The notes below the pieces were generated by a model. The model made no database searches and had not been told where the DNA came from. It worked only from the letters and a program-made list of their open reading frames with translations. Made by a program: the position numbers and the translations under genes. 64,000 bases of DNA from Eonycteris spelaea (lineage: Eukaryota > Chordata > Mammalia > Chiroptera > Pteropodidae), in contig PUFA01000183.1 of assembly GCA_003508835.1 (NCBI GenBank), forward strand, positions 2,790,001 through 2,854,000. Direction: 5' to 3'. Each line of letters opens with the position of its first letter. Position 1 is the stretch's first letter. Positions 24,780 through 36,289 of the stretch are shown here, in pieces.

Positions 24780-24920
24780 TATATGTATGTACATTTTAAC
24801 CTTTTGCATCATAAAAGGATGTTACTATTATTCCTTATTTACAGATGAGGAAAGACAGTCTCTATAAGGTTAAGTAACTTGCTCCAAGTTTCAGAGTTGG
24901 AACCCCAGCTCAACAGGAAC
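24780..24920 (-). mobile_element. MIR SINE fragment
   Basis: Reverse-oriented MIR core: tttacagatgaggaaaga (24839), aaggttaagtaacttgctcc (24867), then a cagagttggaacccc segment. Confidence 0.85.
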
Positions 24921-25864
24921 TTGGTTTTTGGATTTCTGACTCTGGGAATTTTCAACTGCACCATTCTGCTTTTCCTTCTGTGTGTGTAAACTGAGATTGT
25001 CCCAGTCAAAAATTTTGGTCTTCCTTCTGCTGAGATTCTGAATCTGGTTCATTAAAAGATAGGTAAATATATAAATATATGTGTATGTACATATATATGT
25101 ATACACACAGAATCATTACATCTTCTCTATACCAGTCAAAATTTCGACAATCTTTACCTTAAGTAACTTATACTAAGAAAATAAATGTTTTATTTATTTT
25201 CAAGCATAAATAATAAAATATTAAAAATGCTTTTTTAAGGACTCACTATGCCCCAGACCCCATATACTGTTATGACTTTGGAGAGATGCTAAATTTTCCC
25301 TCCAATACTTCTGCAAATGAACTAATTTTTTCTCCCGACTAAGGAAAAGCAAAACTGAAAGTAGATGTCTCTTATCTGAATACATACTGTGTTTAATCTG
25401 ACACATTGAAAGTGATGACAAGAAATACCAAAACAGAGTAAACACTCTTTATTAGGGCACATCAAAAGTCCTCAACCCACAATTTGTTTTCCAAAATACC
25501 TAGAAGTCAGAAATGTTTATAACATGCAAAATGTTGGGAATTAAGGTAATTTTCCAGATAACTTAAGTTTAAAAACTTCCTCCTCACTATTTTGCTCAAA
25601 TTAGCCAGGTGGTTTCCTTCATTCTGCACCTGACTTTGGAACCTGAAGAGCCACTTCCTTTGTAAGCAATGATGGATGTCTATAATGAGCTCAGAACCAT
25701 ATTTCTTCTTTATTCAAACTCCTTGAGAAAATTTCTTAATAGACCATATGGTGATTATTTCCTCAAAGCTTGTCGAGGCTAGAAGGTACCTTTATTTTTC
25801 CCATGAAGCCACATTTTTAAGAACTTTATGTCAAGTCATGTTTCTCTCTGTCTCTTATCCCAAG

Positions 25865-25974
25865 TTTTACACATTAACAACAATAATAACAACATCAACC
25901 CAAACTTAGAATGTTCCATGTACTCTTCCAACTACTTTACAGGAATTATAAACTCTGCAACCCTATGAGCTAGA

Positions 25975-26016
<42 letters not shown>

Positions 26017-26110
26017 AAACATTTTGTACATATGAAAACTGAGGCCCAGAGTGTTAAACAACTTGCCGAAAGTCACACAACTAGCAATAGGCAGACCACT
26101 ATCTTCTATA
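25865..26110 (-). mobile_element. MIR SINE with internal microsatellite expansion
   Basis: Reverse MIR: tctgcaaccctatgagctag at 25955, an expanded ATT tract, then gaaaactgaggcccagag (26034) and acttgccgaaagtcacacaa (26061). The ATT tract lies where the MIR consensus has a short ATTATTATT. Confidence 0.88.
25976..26015. repeat. (ATT)n microsatellite inside the MIR
   Basis: About 13 pure trinucleotide units seeded by the MIR's own short ATT run. Confidence 0.95.
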
Positions 26111-26164
26111 TTAACCCTTGAGGCTCCACCAGCATACTTCTTACCAACTTTATCTCCTGTGGCA

Positions 26165-26510
26165 GGAGTGGTAGTACTCAACAAATGTTCTGTGTGCTCC
26201 TCTATACTTCCCAGGTGCCTTACAGTTAGGAAGGGCCATGTGACTAGTTTTAATCAATAGGATGTAAAAGAAAAAAAACGTGTGAAAATAAGTGCTCTTG
26301 TGTCTGTACATCGATGTGTTTAGATTGTGACATGCTCTGATGGAAGGAACCAGGACCCCATAGCCTCTGCCTAGAGAATTGCTCACAAGGGTTGCTTAAT
26401 TGACCTGCCTTGGACTTTATGTGGCAAGAAATGAGCCTTTATTGTATTAAATCATGTGATGTAGACATTGGTCTTGTTAGTGTAATATAACATAGTAATA
26501 ATATTGATCC
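26165..26510 (+). mobile_element. MLT1-like LTR relic
   Basis: Phrases typical of old MaLR LTRs: acttcccaggtgccttacag (26206), gggccatgtgactagtttt (26232), caataggatgtaaaag. The 3' part is more diverged. Orientation comes from the order of these phrases. Confidence 0.6.
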
Positions 26511-29500
26511 TCTACCTATTTCTTTTCTGGATATAATCCTATATCTGAACTTCTGGTTCGCAGAATATAATTTTATTAGGAAGGAACAGAATTTTTAAAT
26601 ATCTAATTCTACTAGTAATCAGTAGGACCATTGATTTAATGAAAATGGAAAGAATCTTCTTAAATGTTGGTCTTACATATGAACAGTAATGCTACTAGGA
26701 ATAACTAGTCCCTAACTCCTACTAATGCTATTTTATTAACTGATTCATAAAAGCCTCCAATAAATTAATATTTTATGTTCAAAACTTCCATATCTTTATT
26801 CAACAAGTCTGTTTTAAGCTAACCATAGGCATTGAGTTCAAAGTAGAAAGAACAGTCAAAAAAGAAAGGCATGGTATATTCTGTTTAACTGAATTACAGA
26901 GTATGAAAAGTTCTATAGAGCCAAAATGGAGAGGTCTTCCATGCAGGATAAAGAAGACTGTTAAGGTTTGAGCAGGACCATGTTAGAGTTATGCTTCAAA
27001 AAACAAAAACTAACTAACCTGACAGCTAACCATAAAATATATTAGGCAGGGAGCTGGAGGCTGAGAGCCCAGTAGAGAAGTTATTGCTGGTCTGATAGTG
27101 GGATAAGGAAATACTGAGAGGAAGGAGGGCTTGCAAAGATATTACAGAATAAGAAAAATCAACAGGATTTTGAGGTACACAAGATATGAGCAACAGAGTG
27201 GAAGGAAATGAGTGGAGATCTCTATGAGATTTAAAAGCCAAAAGACAGACAGAATGTTGTTTCCATACAAACACCAAGGAACACAAAAAAGAAGCAAGTT
27301 TGGAAGGAAAAAAACTATATATTCTGCTTCATTATTCTATCAAATCCTTCAATGTATACTTTAAAACTACATTTCACTAGAAATCTAGACATCTTCCTTT
27401 AGAGATGTTTGCATATGCCCTTAGAAACATTTCTCTATTCCTGGATTTTGTTCTCCTGTTCTCACAAGCTCTCTTATCAGTCAGGGCCTAAATCCAGTGG
27501 TAAGTCCTCCCAGAGCCAGCACAACTACCCTTTCAAAGCACTTTCCGTCAGTAACCTCCCACTGGCACTTAACCATGCATATGTCTGGTGCCTGAACTGC
27601 AAGTCACTAGAAGACAGAAAAATGTATACTTCCTTTGATGTCTTGATTTGATCATGATCATATTTTGGTTATGTGCATATATACAATGAAACTTGCTATG
27701 ATGGGCAGAGGGGTTAATTACTATTCATATATTTTTACTATGTCATTCTTATGCCTGTTAAAATATATACCTAGTATTTTAACAAATATTAAAATTTAAG
27801 CACTATTAATATGTCGCTATCATCTGTAATTTATACTAATTATTAAAAAAATACCATGTGAAGTAATATAAAAGACTGATACAAAATAGGTGGTCTCTCC
27901 CTTCTTGACTAGGATGCCACCTTTAACACCACTCTTGTATTTCAACAGTTGAGGATGAGGAATGGCCATCAAAGAATAGCTTTAACAGATGGCAAACTAG
28001 ACACACAGAGAGAACTTTTCTTGAAGCCTAAGCAGTACCAGGGAGAAAGCTTCTGCTGCCCATACCCACATCCTTGATCTCTTCCTACTAAACTCTCTAA
28101 AACACTTGCATCACCCAAGAGATCATGTGGAATATATTCCGTGTAATCTAAAACTTTGGGTAGATAAATTTATCTTCTCCTTGGCTATAAAAATGAAATA
28201 CAAAAGTGAAATAAGTAATCTGAATAACTATTAAAAGCAAAGTTGCTTTGGATTGCAATGCCAATTTTCCTGTGAGACAGGATTCAGATTCACCATTTCT
28301 TCCCCAAACCATCTAAAATCAGGCTCAAAGCCCATTTCTAAATTCGCTCAGAAGAGCCAAAGGGTTAAGAGATGATCCAGAAAGCATAACACAGCATTTC
28401 AAATTACTTCATTTCTAATTGAAATGCAGCGTTTATTATTTAGATTTCTTCTTTCCTTTCCTGTCCTTCTTCCCCAATCCAAAAGCAATTTTTTTTTTTT
28501 AATAAGGAGAAATAAATTCCTACCTTAATTTAATCACACAGCTAGCATGAAAATGAACTCAATAAATAAAATTGCCAAAAGGGGTAAAATGATAGGATTC
28601 CCTCTTAGCCAAGTTTTCTGTCTAAAATTAGACCGCTGTTCAGGATTTACTGCCGTTATTAAGTGAACGTCTTTTTGACGATAAAGCAGTGCTTCTTGGA
28701 TGTAGAGTGCTATGGAGCACAGGCTAAAGTGCTCAGTGATGTACGACTGTGATGGACTCCAGGGACCTCACTGTTTCAATGCTATAGTCTGTTCTTTGTT
28801 CACCAGACGAAGACACTGCAGTGGGATGCATAGTTCAAGACTAGCACTTGGAGAAGGATGTGTGTAAGGACATAGAGTACCTTGTTTCTGCCATGCTAAC
28901 ATGATGAATTACAGTGTATTAAGAAAGTGTTGACACATGTGGGAATAAGCTCTTGACAGGCTTGCCAATAATTAAGGCACATTGTATGTAAAGTCACTAC
29001 AAAACATTGCAGTCTGGTTCTTTGTTCAGGATCTTCTGCCAAGTGGTGTTATTCATAAGCTTGATGGAAAATACTTGTATCTACAAAATCTTTGTGGTTC
29101 ACTGGATGATGAGGGCAAGAAGGAAGAGAGATCGGGTTTTGTGAAAGCTTTAAATGTTCCTGCAGCTAGATAGGTACCATAATGGTTTTCCTACTGTTCC
29201 AGAGAGCTATCAATTTTAAAATTAAGTCACCTAAAATGGACAAGGTCATAATAGGCTTTAGAAGATATTTGGGAAAGACAGAAAAGTTTCTGCTCTCCAT
29301 TCTTTCTCTAATAATTTATCCTCATTGTCCCCACCTTTAAGTTTAATGGAAAACCAAGCATAACAGAGCAGTATTTTTTGTCACATTCCTTAAGCTCACC
29401 TGGCTCCTCATCCTTGGCTACTACCAAGAAACAGGGCTACCTAGTCATGACAATAACCAAGTGAATCAACAAGTGACAAACCCGAAGCCTGTAGCTGGGC

Positions 29501-30110
29501 TTCAGACCAGAGCCAGCAGCCTTCAGCAAGGCCCTTCACACTTGGCTTTCATCCAGCCGCACAGTCTCATTCCCCAGCCCAGCAAAGACATAGCTTAGTT
29601 ACCTCTCTTGCTGTCTAAGAAGATTTAGAACATTTGTGATTTGCAAGAGCTTCACTGTATGTAGTCTGGCGCTTTTAAACCTTATTTTCCCAATAAATTG
29701 TTTTATTGAGTGATAAGAAATAGAATTGACATCTAGGCCAGGTGTAATGGAAATTCTTGAAACAACACATCACTAGGAACCAAACTAAACCTCTCGTTCC
29801 CTAAGAAGAGTTGAAATAAATAGTTCATGTAAACAATACCCTCATATTGAGTAATTTTCACTAGAGAGCTCTTATCTCAAATTGCATCTCAGGGAAGGAC
29901 AGATATGCAGACTGGATACTTGGCAAATACAGCAGTGAAGTGCAGCCTCTGCCCTTTACTCAAAGAGCCAAAAAAGAGACTGAAGGTGGAACGAGCTTTC
30001 ACTTGCCTCAGCTTATCCTGCCAGAGGGGCCCCTGGCTTCTACTTCCTTGGCTGCCGAAATGAGCCAAAGTGTCAGAACTCTAACAGGCACAGTGAGCCT
30101 CTGACAATGA
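26511..30110. other. Unique stretch, no gene or clear repeat
   Basis: AT-rich sequence with no repeat I can name with confidence. The part at 27420-27650 is faintly L2-like, too weak to call. The segment at about 28640-28760 holds three CpGs and looks less eroded than its surroundings. The frame at 28982-29173 is short and unsupported. No promoter, exon pair or RNA gene was recognised. Confidence 0.5.
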
Positions 30111-30116
30111 TCTGAA

Positions 30117-30232
30117 ACTGGCTGCATGTTAGAACCACCTGGAGAGCTTTAAAAATATATACCAGTGTCTGGGAGATAACTTTTAATGCTTCCAGATGAT
30201 TTTAACAGGCAGCCAGGGTGGAGGGCCACCAG
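30117..30232 (+). mobile_element. MER5-type hAT-Charlie fragment
   Basis: The phrases ctggctgcatgttagaacca (30120) and acctggagagctttaaaaa, ending ggcagccagggtggaggg, match a short non-autonomous hAT repeat of the MER5 group. The exact family is uncertain. Confidence 0.6.
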
Positions 30233-30874
30233 CCTAGGGGAATCGCTCAAGTCCTATTAACAACAGTGACAACAGTTACTCTGCAAAGAGACCTCTTCAA
30301 TGCAAGTTGCAGATTTGTCACAAACTTTTTAACGGTTCATGTCGCTTGTCACTCGCTGAATTCACATTTACTTTCTTTAGGAAAAGATAATTAATTTTAA
30401 ATTATGAAATTATAAAGACAAAATTGTAAGAATTTTCCAGGCTCAATATAGAAATAGTATGAAGAAAATACAAAACCCCAAATCCCACCAACCAGATATA
30501 AGTGTCTGTAACATTTTGAGGTCTTTGTTGCCAATGTTTTTTTTTTTTTCTATAAATAAGAGACTACATATGTATTTTGTTTAAAAAATATTGGGATCAT
30601 ACATGGTTAAACAGGAACAGCTTATTTATATTATAGGAATTATTTGTTTCTTGAAAGTTTGAAATAATTTACCATAAACTTCTATGATCCTAAAACCTTT
30701 TTTTAGATATAAATCTTTGACATTAAAATTTTTTCATGATATTTGCCAATATATTTTTCCTTTTAGAGTCAATCTTGATAATTCATAATTTTCCAAGACA
30801 GGAAGTACATTTATTCAGATATTTCAATTTTATTGACACAGAGTTTAGTGCAATATTTCTTTATATTCCTTGTT
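30233..30874. other. AT-rich unique stretch
   Basis: No repeat or gene was recognised. An 80-codon frame at 30736-30978 runs into the next hAT element and is not supported. Confidence 0.45.
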
Positions 30875-31041
30875 ACGTTATTCTCAACAGGAGTGAGGCA
30901 GGTGGCGCTGGTGGACTAGTGTATCATAATCTTCTGGGGGGTGCATTTTCAGAGCACCGTGCCCCAACATTCCACTAATGTTCCCAGTACACCTGCCCTA
31001 CCCCCACTCACTCTTCACCCAGCCATTGTTGAGAACCACTG
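30875..31041. mobile_element. Short hAT-like element with terminal inverted repeats
   Basis: The left end reads gttattctcaacaggag (30877) and the right end ttgttgagaaccactgg (31027-31042), which mirror each other as the hAT-Charlie terminus CAGTGGTTCTCAA would. The length, about 167 bases, fits a non-autonomous copy such as the MER58 group. The interior is not matched to a family. Confidence 0.6.
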
Positions 31042-32734
31042 GAGTGAAAGCAAACAACTACTGAAGGTGTACTTACACACATGAATGGTGTGAAGTCAAA
31101 AAATTGCTGAGAACCACCTTGGGCACTCTTACTCCAGAACCCCTTTTAATGCAAGAGTGAAACATCACTAGAACAGTATTACTGTCATCTGATTTGTCCA
31201 ATAAACAGTATGACTTGAAGTAACACACTATTTATGTGGTTACTTGGGGCTAACACCGCTTATATTCAGTGTGGAGCAGACCATCTAAAACTCATGAATT
31301 TTACACGCGTTTTGCTATAAACAATTGAATTTCACAATTAGATCCAATTACTTTTCATTTCCAAGAAACTTAATCACCTCTGTCATAAGATGTTCATTAT
31401 ATCTGAATTTTTATGTTTGGTTTCTTTGTAGTTTACAGTTCTTCTTAACACTGGCCCTGAGGGAGACATGGAAAGAGTCCAGGCCTATAAAAAGACTTAA
31501 GCATCTTTCTGGACAGCTTGATGAAGATATGTGCTCAATACGCAGTGGTAATCCAAAAAAAAAAAAGTAGTAGAAATAGAGAGATTTGGAAAAATATGGC
31601 TGTATCATTAAACTATTTCATAAATCATCCATGACTTATCTTTATCATTTATGGTCATCTTCTCACAAAAAGGGAAACAATTCAACAAAAGAGCAATAAA
31701 AAGGAAGCAAGGCAGGTTGAGGATTTTTACATATACAGGGATTACGAAGCATAGGGCTTTATTTAAGAAAAAGAGAAAAATAACTCAGAGTAATTAGAGA
31801 AATGTTAAATAATGTGTATAGGTGTATCAAGTTTAACTAAAATGAATGAATAAATCATTGGCATGTCATGCAAATTAACCATTCATTTTAATCAAAACAT
31901 AAATAGCCACAATTATAACAATAATTCAGAACTTTCAACCCAATTTTTATTTAACGACCTGGATTACTAGAGCTTTTAATTAAATTGGATAATTCAATGA
32001 TTTTTGATATAAAATCATATAAAATTCCAGGTTCTAAAAAACTAGCAAACAAATTGGTAGTTTCTCTGGACCAGAAAAAATGTCAATCTTCTAATTTAAA
32101 TGTTATTAGTTATACTTTTAATAAATTATACAAATAGATAAAATCAAGTAGTTTCAAGTGAATTATGGCCTACATAAATGAAGGACCACCACGAAAATGT
32201 CATTTTCCTGGAGGACTCAACTCAGTGCATAAAATGAAATCTGAAAATCATACAACTAAAAAGAAGCTTTGTTAAAAACAACACTCTCTGGGAAACACTT
32301 AATAAAGATGATTAACTCCCTATCTTGCAACAGCTGAAGGATGAAAGCTCTGGCACCTTTATGAGAGGAATGATGACAGCCTCAACATAAATGGAATAAA
32401 CACAGCACCGTGTATGATATCCCCTCCCCTATTTTACATTCTACTTGGCCTATAAATTATTTAAGAAACAAAACTACATGTGTTATAGATATAATGATTA
32501 AAAAATTCAGACTACGTTAATAGAAATACACCAGCAGCAGACAAACACCTTTACCTCTATGTTTTAGAAGCAAGCTGGAAACTTCTTGGGGGAAAATATT
32601 ATGAGAACTTAAGTGCCCATTTAGTTCTACAGAACTATAGAGAGCCCAGAAGACCAAGGAAAAGCCTGATTTCAGTTAATAATGACTCTGGAAGTGTTAA
32701 TGTCCCATGACCCTGGTCTTCTAAAGTCCCAGTG
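31042..32734. other. Unique AT-rich stretch, possible regulatory element
   Basis: No repeat was recognised. At 31850-32140 the sequence has an octamer-type ATGCAAAT (31868) and many TAATTA/TTAAT homeodomain-like words. It looks like unique AT-rich sequence of the kind often conserved, but conservation cannot be seen from one genome. Confidence 0.4.
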
Positions 32735-32910
32735 CTATTCAGACAAAGACCCTTGGATGGGTTCCTCAGCCTCTCTGAGTTTCAGTTTCCTCATCTGTAA
32801 AGTGAGGGTAACAGGCCTACCTCAAGGGCCTGCTGGGAGTTGAAACAAAAGGCAAAATGCTCAGTACAATGCCATGTGAATGGCAAGATTTTGATAACAT
32901 TGGCTATTAT
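32735..32910 (+). mobile_element. MIR SINE
   Basis: Forward MIR core: tctgagtttcagtttcctca (32774), tctgtaaagtgagggtaaca, then the acctcaagggcctgctggga segment and the cagtacaatgc portion. Confidence 0.9.
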
Positions 32911-32949
32911 CGTAGAAAAACTATAGCTACTATCTACATTATCTGAAAA

Positions 32950-33128
32950 TATAGGCTTATACAAACCATACAAACTTTTCTGAAAAGCAATTTGAAAATG
33001 TGCATCAAAAATCTTAAAAATGTTAATATAATTTGTGAAAGAAATTTCACCTTTAGGAACACAGCCTAGGGAAACAAATGGAGACTTAAATGCATAGGAA
33101 TGCTCATTGCACTTCTTATTTTTAATTT
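32950..33128 (+). mobile_element. Old L1ME-type fragment, left part
   Basis: Phrases such as tttcacctttaggaacacag (33045) and aatgctcattgcac (33099) follow the order of an old L1 C-terminal and 3' region. It seems to continue after the minus-strand insertion at 33130-33832. Confidence 0.5.
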
Positions 33129-33129
33129 G

Positions 33130-33832
33130 GACTTCTAATTTTTAGGTAATTGTAGGTTCACATGCAGTTCTATGAAGTAATACAGATAACCTATGTACCC
33201 TTTACCCAATTTTACCTAATGGTAACAACTTATAAAACTGTGATACAATATCACAACCAGGATATTGACAATGACACAGTCAAGATGCTGCACATTTTCT
33301 TTACCACAAGGATGCAGCATGTTGCCCACACCCACTTCCTTCCTATTCTCTCACACCGCCTCCTTAACCCCTGGCAATCATGAATATGTTCTCCATTTCT
33401 GTAATGTTGCCATTTCAAAATGTTTCATAAATGGAATCATAGACTATAAAACCCTGGAGATGGATTTTTCTACACTAAACATAATTCCCTGGAAGTTGTA
33501 AGTCTCAACATTTCATTCTTTATTACTGCTGAGTAGTAGTCCCTGATATAAATGTACCATGGTTGCTTAACCGTGCACCTACTGAAGGATACCCAGGTTA
33601 TTTCCAGTGTAAGTCTCCTTTGACTAAAGCTGCTATGAACATTTGTGTGCAAGGTTTTTTGTGAGCATAAAATTTTATTTCTCCAGGAAGAATGCCCCAA
33701 AATTCCATTGTTGGGTTGTATGGTAGTTGCTTATTTAGTTTTTAAGAAGCTGCCAAAATGTTTTCCAGAGCGCCTGTACCATTTTACTTTCCCTGCAGCA
33801 ATGTATGAATAATCCATTGCCCTATTTCAAAT
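33130..33832 (-). mobile_element. Old L1 3' end (L1MC/L1ME type) inserted in reverse
   Basis: Clear colinear phrases on the minus strand: aattgtaggttcacatgcag (33148), atcacaaccaggatattgac (33250), cttaacccctggcaatcatg (33363), tggaatcatagactat (33432), tattactgctgagtagtag (33521) and tccagagcgcctgtaccattt (33764, 20 bases or fewer matched). It interrupts an older plus-strand L1. Confidence 0.85.
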
Positions 33833-33834
33833 AC

Positions 33835-34250
33835 TAAAAACAGTAAGCACCTCAATTACTAGTGGCAAAGACAAATAATGTACAACCTCAAGATTATCAA
33901 GGTATTTAAAATACTATTTTAATACATTTTATGGGAAGAAAATACTATTTAATGCTACATTAAAAATTCAAATATAAACAGAAATAAATATAACCATATA
34001 AATATATATTGTGTATATGTGTACACGTGTACACATGTACACATATACACAATATATATTTATATGGTTATATTTATGCAGAACGGGAAAACTGACCAAA
34101 ATATAACTCTGAGAAACAAATTAAAATTGTATACTTTTAATACTTATTTTCTCATTTTCCTATATCGATTGTGTTACTTTTATATTATAAAAATGTTTCA
34201 TTTTAATCAATTAAAATATTATCTTTCCACCAAATTGATATCTCTTTTTA
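33835..34250 (+). mobile_element. Old L1ME-type 3' UTR, right part
   Basis: The sequence around 33945-33985 and 34078-34250 resembles the tail of an old L1ME copy and would rejoin the fragment at 32950-33128 if the minus-strand insertion were removed. It contains the palindrome described separately. Confidence 0.45.
33984..34077. repeat. 94 bp near-perfect AT-rich palindrome
   Basis: The arms 33984-34025 and 34036-34077 are exact reverse complements (42 of 42 bases). The 10 central bases are self-complementary except the outermost pair, so the whole 94 bases form one palindrome with a single mismatched pair and no loop spacer. The bases cagaa occur just outside both ends (33979-33983 and 34079-34083). 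Such a sequence can extrude as a cruciform. Confidence 0.97.
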
Positions 34251-34259
34251 AAAAATGAT

Positions 34260-35265
34260 ATGTAGGAAAGTATCATTATTTATTCAACCTATGCTTAAGT
34301 ATACATATTGATGATTTTTCCAGCTTTTTGCCACTTTAAACAATACTATAATATGAATCCTCGAACATATAGATTTACACTATGATGACTTCATTTCTGT
34401 AGAAAGAATGCAGATCTGATGGGTCAAAGGATATTATTAATTTTTACTCTAATTTTCCAGATCACTTTCCCCAAAGAGGACATTTCACATTCCCCAAAGC
34501 AATTTATGAGAGCTATTTCCCTATAAAATTTTTACTTCTGGATGTTATAAATCTTTTACATTTTTCCTAATATAATGTATAAAAGTTACACTTTGTTGTT
34601 GCTTTAATTGCATTTTCCTCTCAATATGTGACATTTGCATCTTTTATTTGTTTATTGCCCACATAATTTCTTCTGTCTATAATCTGTTGATGTCTTTTGA
34701 TCAGTTTAAAATTGGGCTTCTTAATTATTCCTTATCAGAATGTAGGGGATTTTTTAATATAAGGAGGATATTTACCCCTTGACTATTATATGTATTACAA
34801 ATATTTCTTCCTATATAATTTGTTTTCAACTTTGTCTCTTGTGTCTTTATTAAGCAAAAGTCTTTATTTTTTATAAAGTTAAATCGGTCGATCTTTTTGA
34901 CTTCTGGAATTCTTATGTTGTTTTGAAGTCCATGCAAACACAGACTCAAGATTATGCAAAGGGGGTCTTAAGTTGCTTTTGACTATTTTAAATATTTTAC
35001 ATTTAATTTCTTAAATGTAGTTTTATTTTTATATGTCTTTATATATGGTGCATGGTAAGCATCTATATAGATAGGAGGGTAGGGAATCACTATCTTACCA
35101 ATTTAAAAGGCCAAATTACACTATAAATTTGGGATTATTTCTGAACAGTCCATTATGTTTATCTATTTTGTGCTGATACCACACAATTTTGATTAAATAG
35201 CTTAATTTTTTTAAATATCTGATAAGGCAATTTTCAAAATTGTCTCAGTGTTTCAAGCATACTTA
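34260..35265 (-). mobile_element. Old L1ME-type ORF2 C-terminus and 3' region
   Basis: Minus-strand L1 phrases in order: gaaagaatgcagatctgatg then gggtcaaagg (34403-34430), ttgctttaattgcattttcc (34599), ttattccttatcagaatgta (34725), aagtctttattttttataaa (34858) and ttttgattaaatagctt (35188). Heavily decayed. Confidence 0.75.
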
Positions 35266-35284
35266 CTCTTCTATTTGAACTTTG

Positions 35285-35630
35285 GCATCAGTAATATACA
35301 TGATCTATTAAGTAAAAATGTTGAGCTACTGAGTAGATATATAGTATGATCTAAAAAACAGCAACAAAACACACTGGGAGTAGAAGAAAGGGAGTAGGGG
35401 AGTGGCATGCATATGTGTGTTTGCATAAGTTTTATGAGTATAAAGAAAGGTTCAGGAAAATAACACAACCAAAGCTGTCAACACTTGTTACCTCAGAAAG
35501 ATGGGATTAGGAGGTGTGGAGATTGGCTTTCTCATCCCCACTCCACCCCACTGTTGGGTGGCCTTATGGTTTGGCTTGTTACAAAAATGCTAGTTTGGGG
35601 AAAAAAAACAATTAAATATTTTAAATAAGT
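35285..35630 (+). mobile_element. Old L1ME-type 3' UTR fragment
   Basis: It follows the tail pattern of an old L1: the gtatgatctaaaaaacagca stretch, aaaggttcaggaaaataaca, gtcaacacttgttacctcag, and an A-rich end at 35600-35625. Confidence 0.5.
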
Positions 35631-35974
35631 AAAATGGAATCACATTATTAGACCTGGAAAAAAACTTAGAATGCATTTCTTCTAATTCCTACCCAAACAG
35701 GAATCTCCTTGGCACCATTTCTATTGCATAGTCTTTCAGACTGTGTGAAATTTTCAGAGACAAAGAATTCTCTTATTTTTCCTTAGTTGCCTGCTCTCTC
35801 ATTGGAGAGCACTAATTGCTGGAAAGCTCTTTCTTACATTTCTTCAAAATACATCAGTCTCTAATATACACTCAAGTCCTCGGGCTGTATTTTGGAGCAA
35901 TAATTGTTAAGAAGACTCTTTCTTCAGTCTCCTAAGCATTTAATAATCCTTGCTATGAGCTAGGTCAGTCTTTC

Positions 35975-36265
35975 AACTGTATGATTATTACTATTATGAT
36001 ACACGTTTTTAGGGCGTATCATGTACTAAACACTGTGTAATTAAGCATTTTACATGGATTTCCTTATTTACTTTGCACACCAACCCAATGATGTGGCTAT
36101 TGTTACTATTCCCACTTTACATTTTACAGATGAGGAAAGTAAACCAGAGAGATTAACTCATCTGCCTGAAATCACTTATACACCAAGTGATAGCATCAGG
36201 ACACAAATCTAAGTCTGGCTAGTTCCAAAAATTATATTTTTACTACTGTGCTGCACTCTACTGCC
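35975..36265 (-). mobile_element. MIR SINE, nearly full length
   Basis: Reverse MIR with tttacagatgaggaaagtaa at 36124, gagagattaactcatctgcc, the aaatctaagtctggctag segment and a final ctgtgctgcactctactgcc. Confidence 0.88.
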
Positions 36266-36289
36266 CTGCTATTATAAAATATTATGAAT

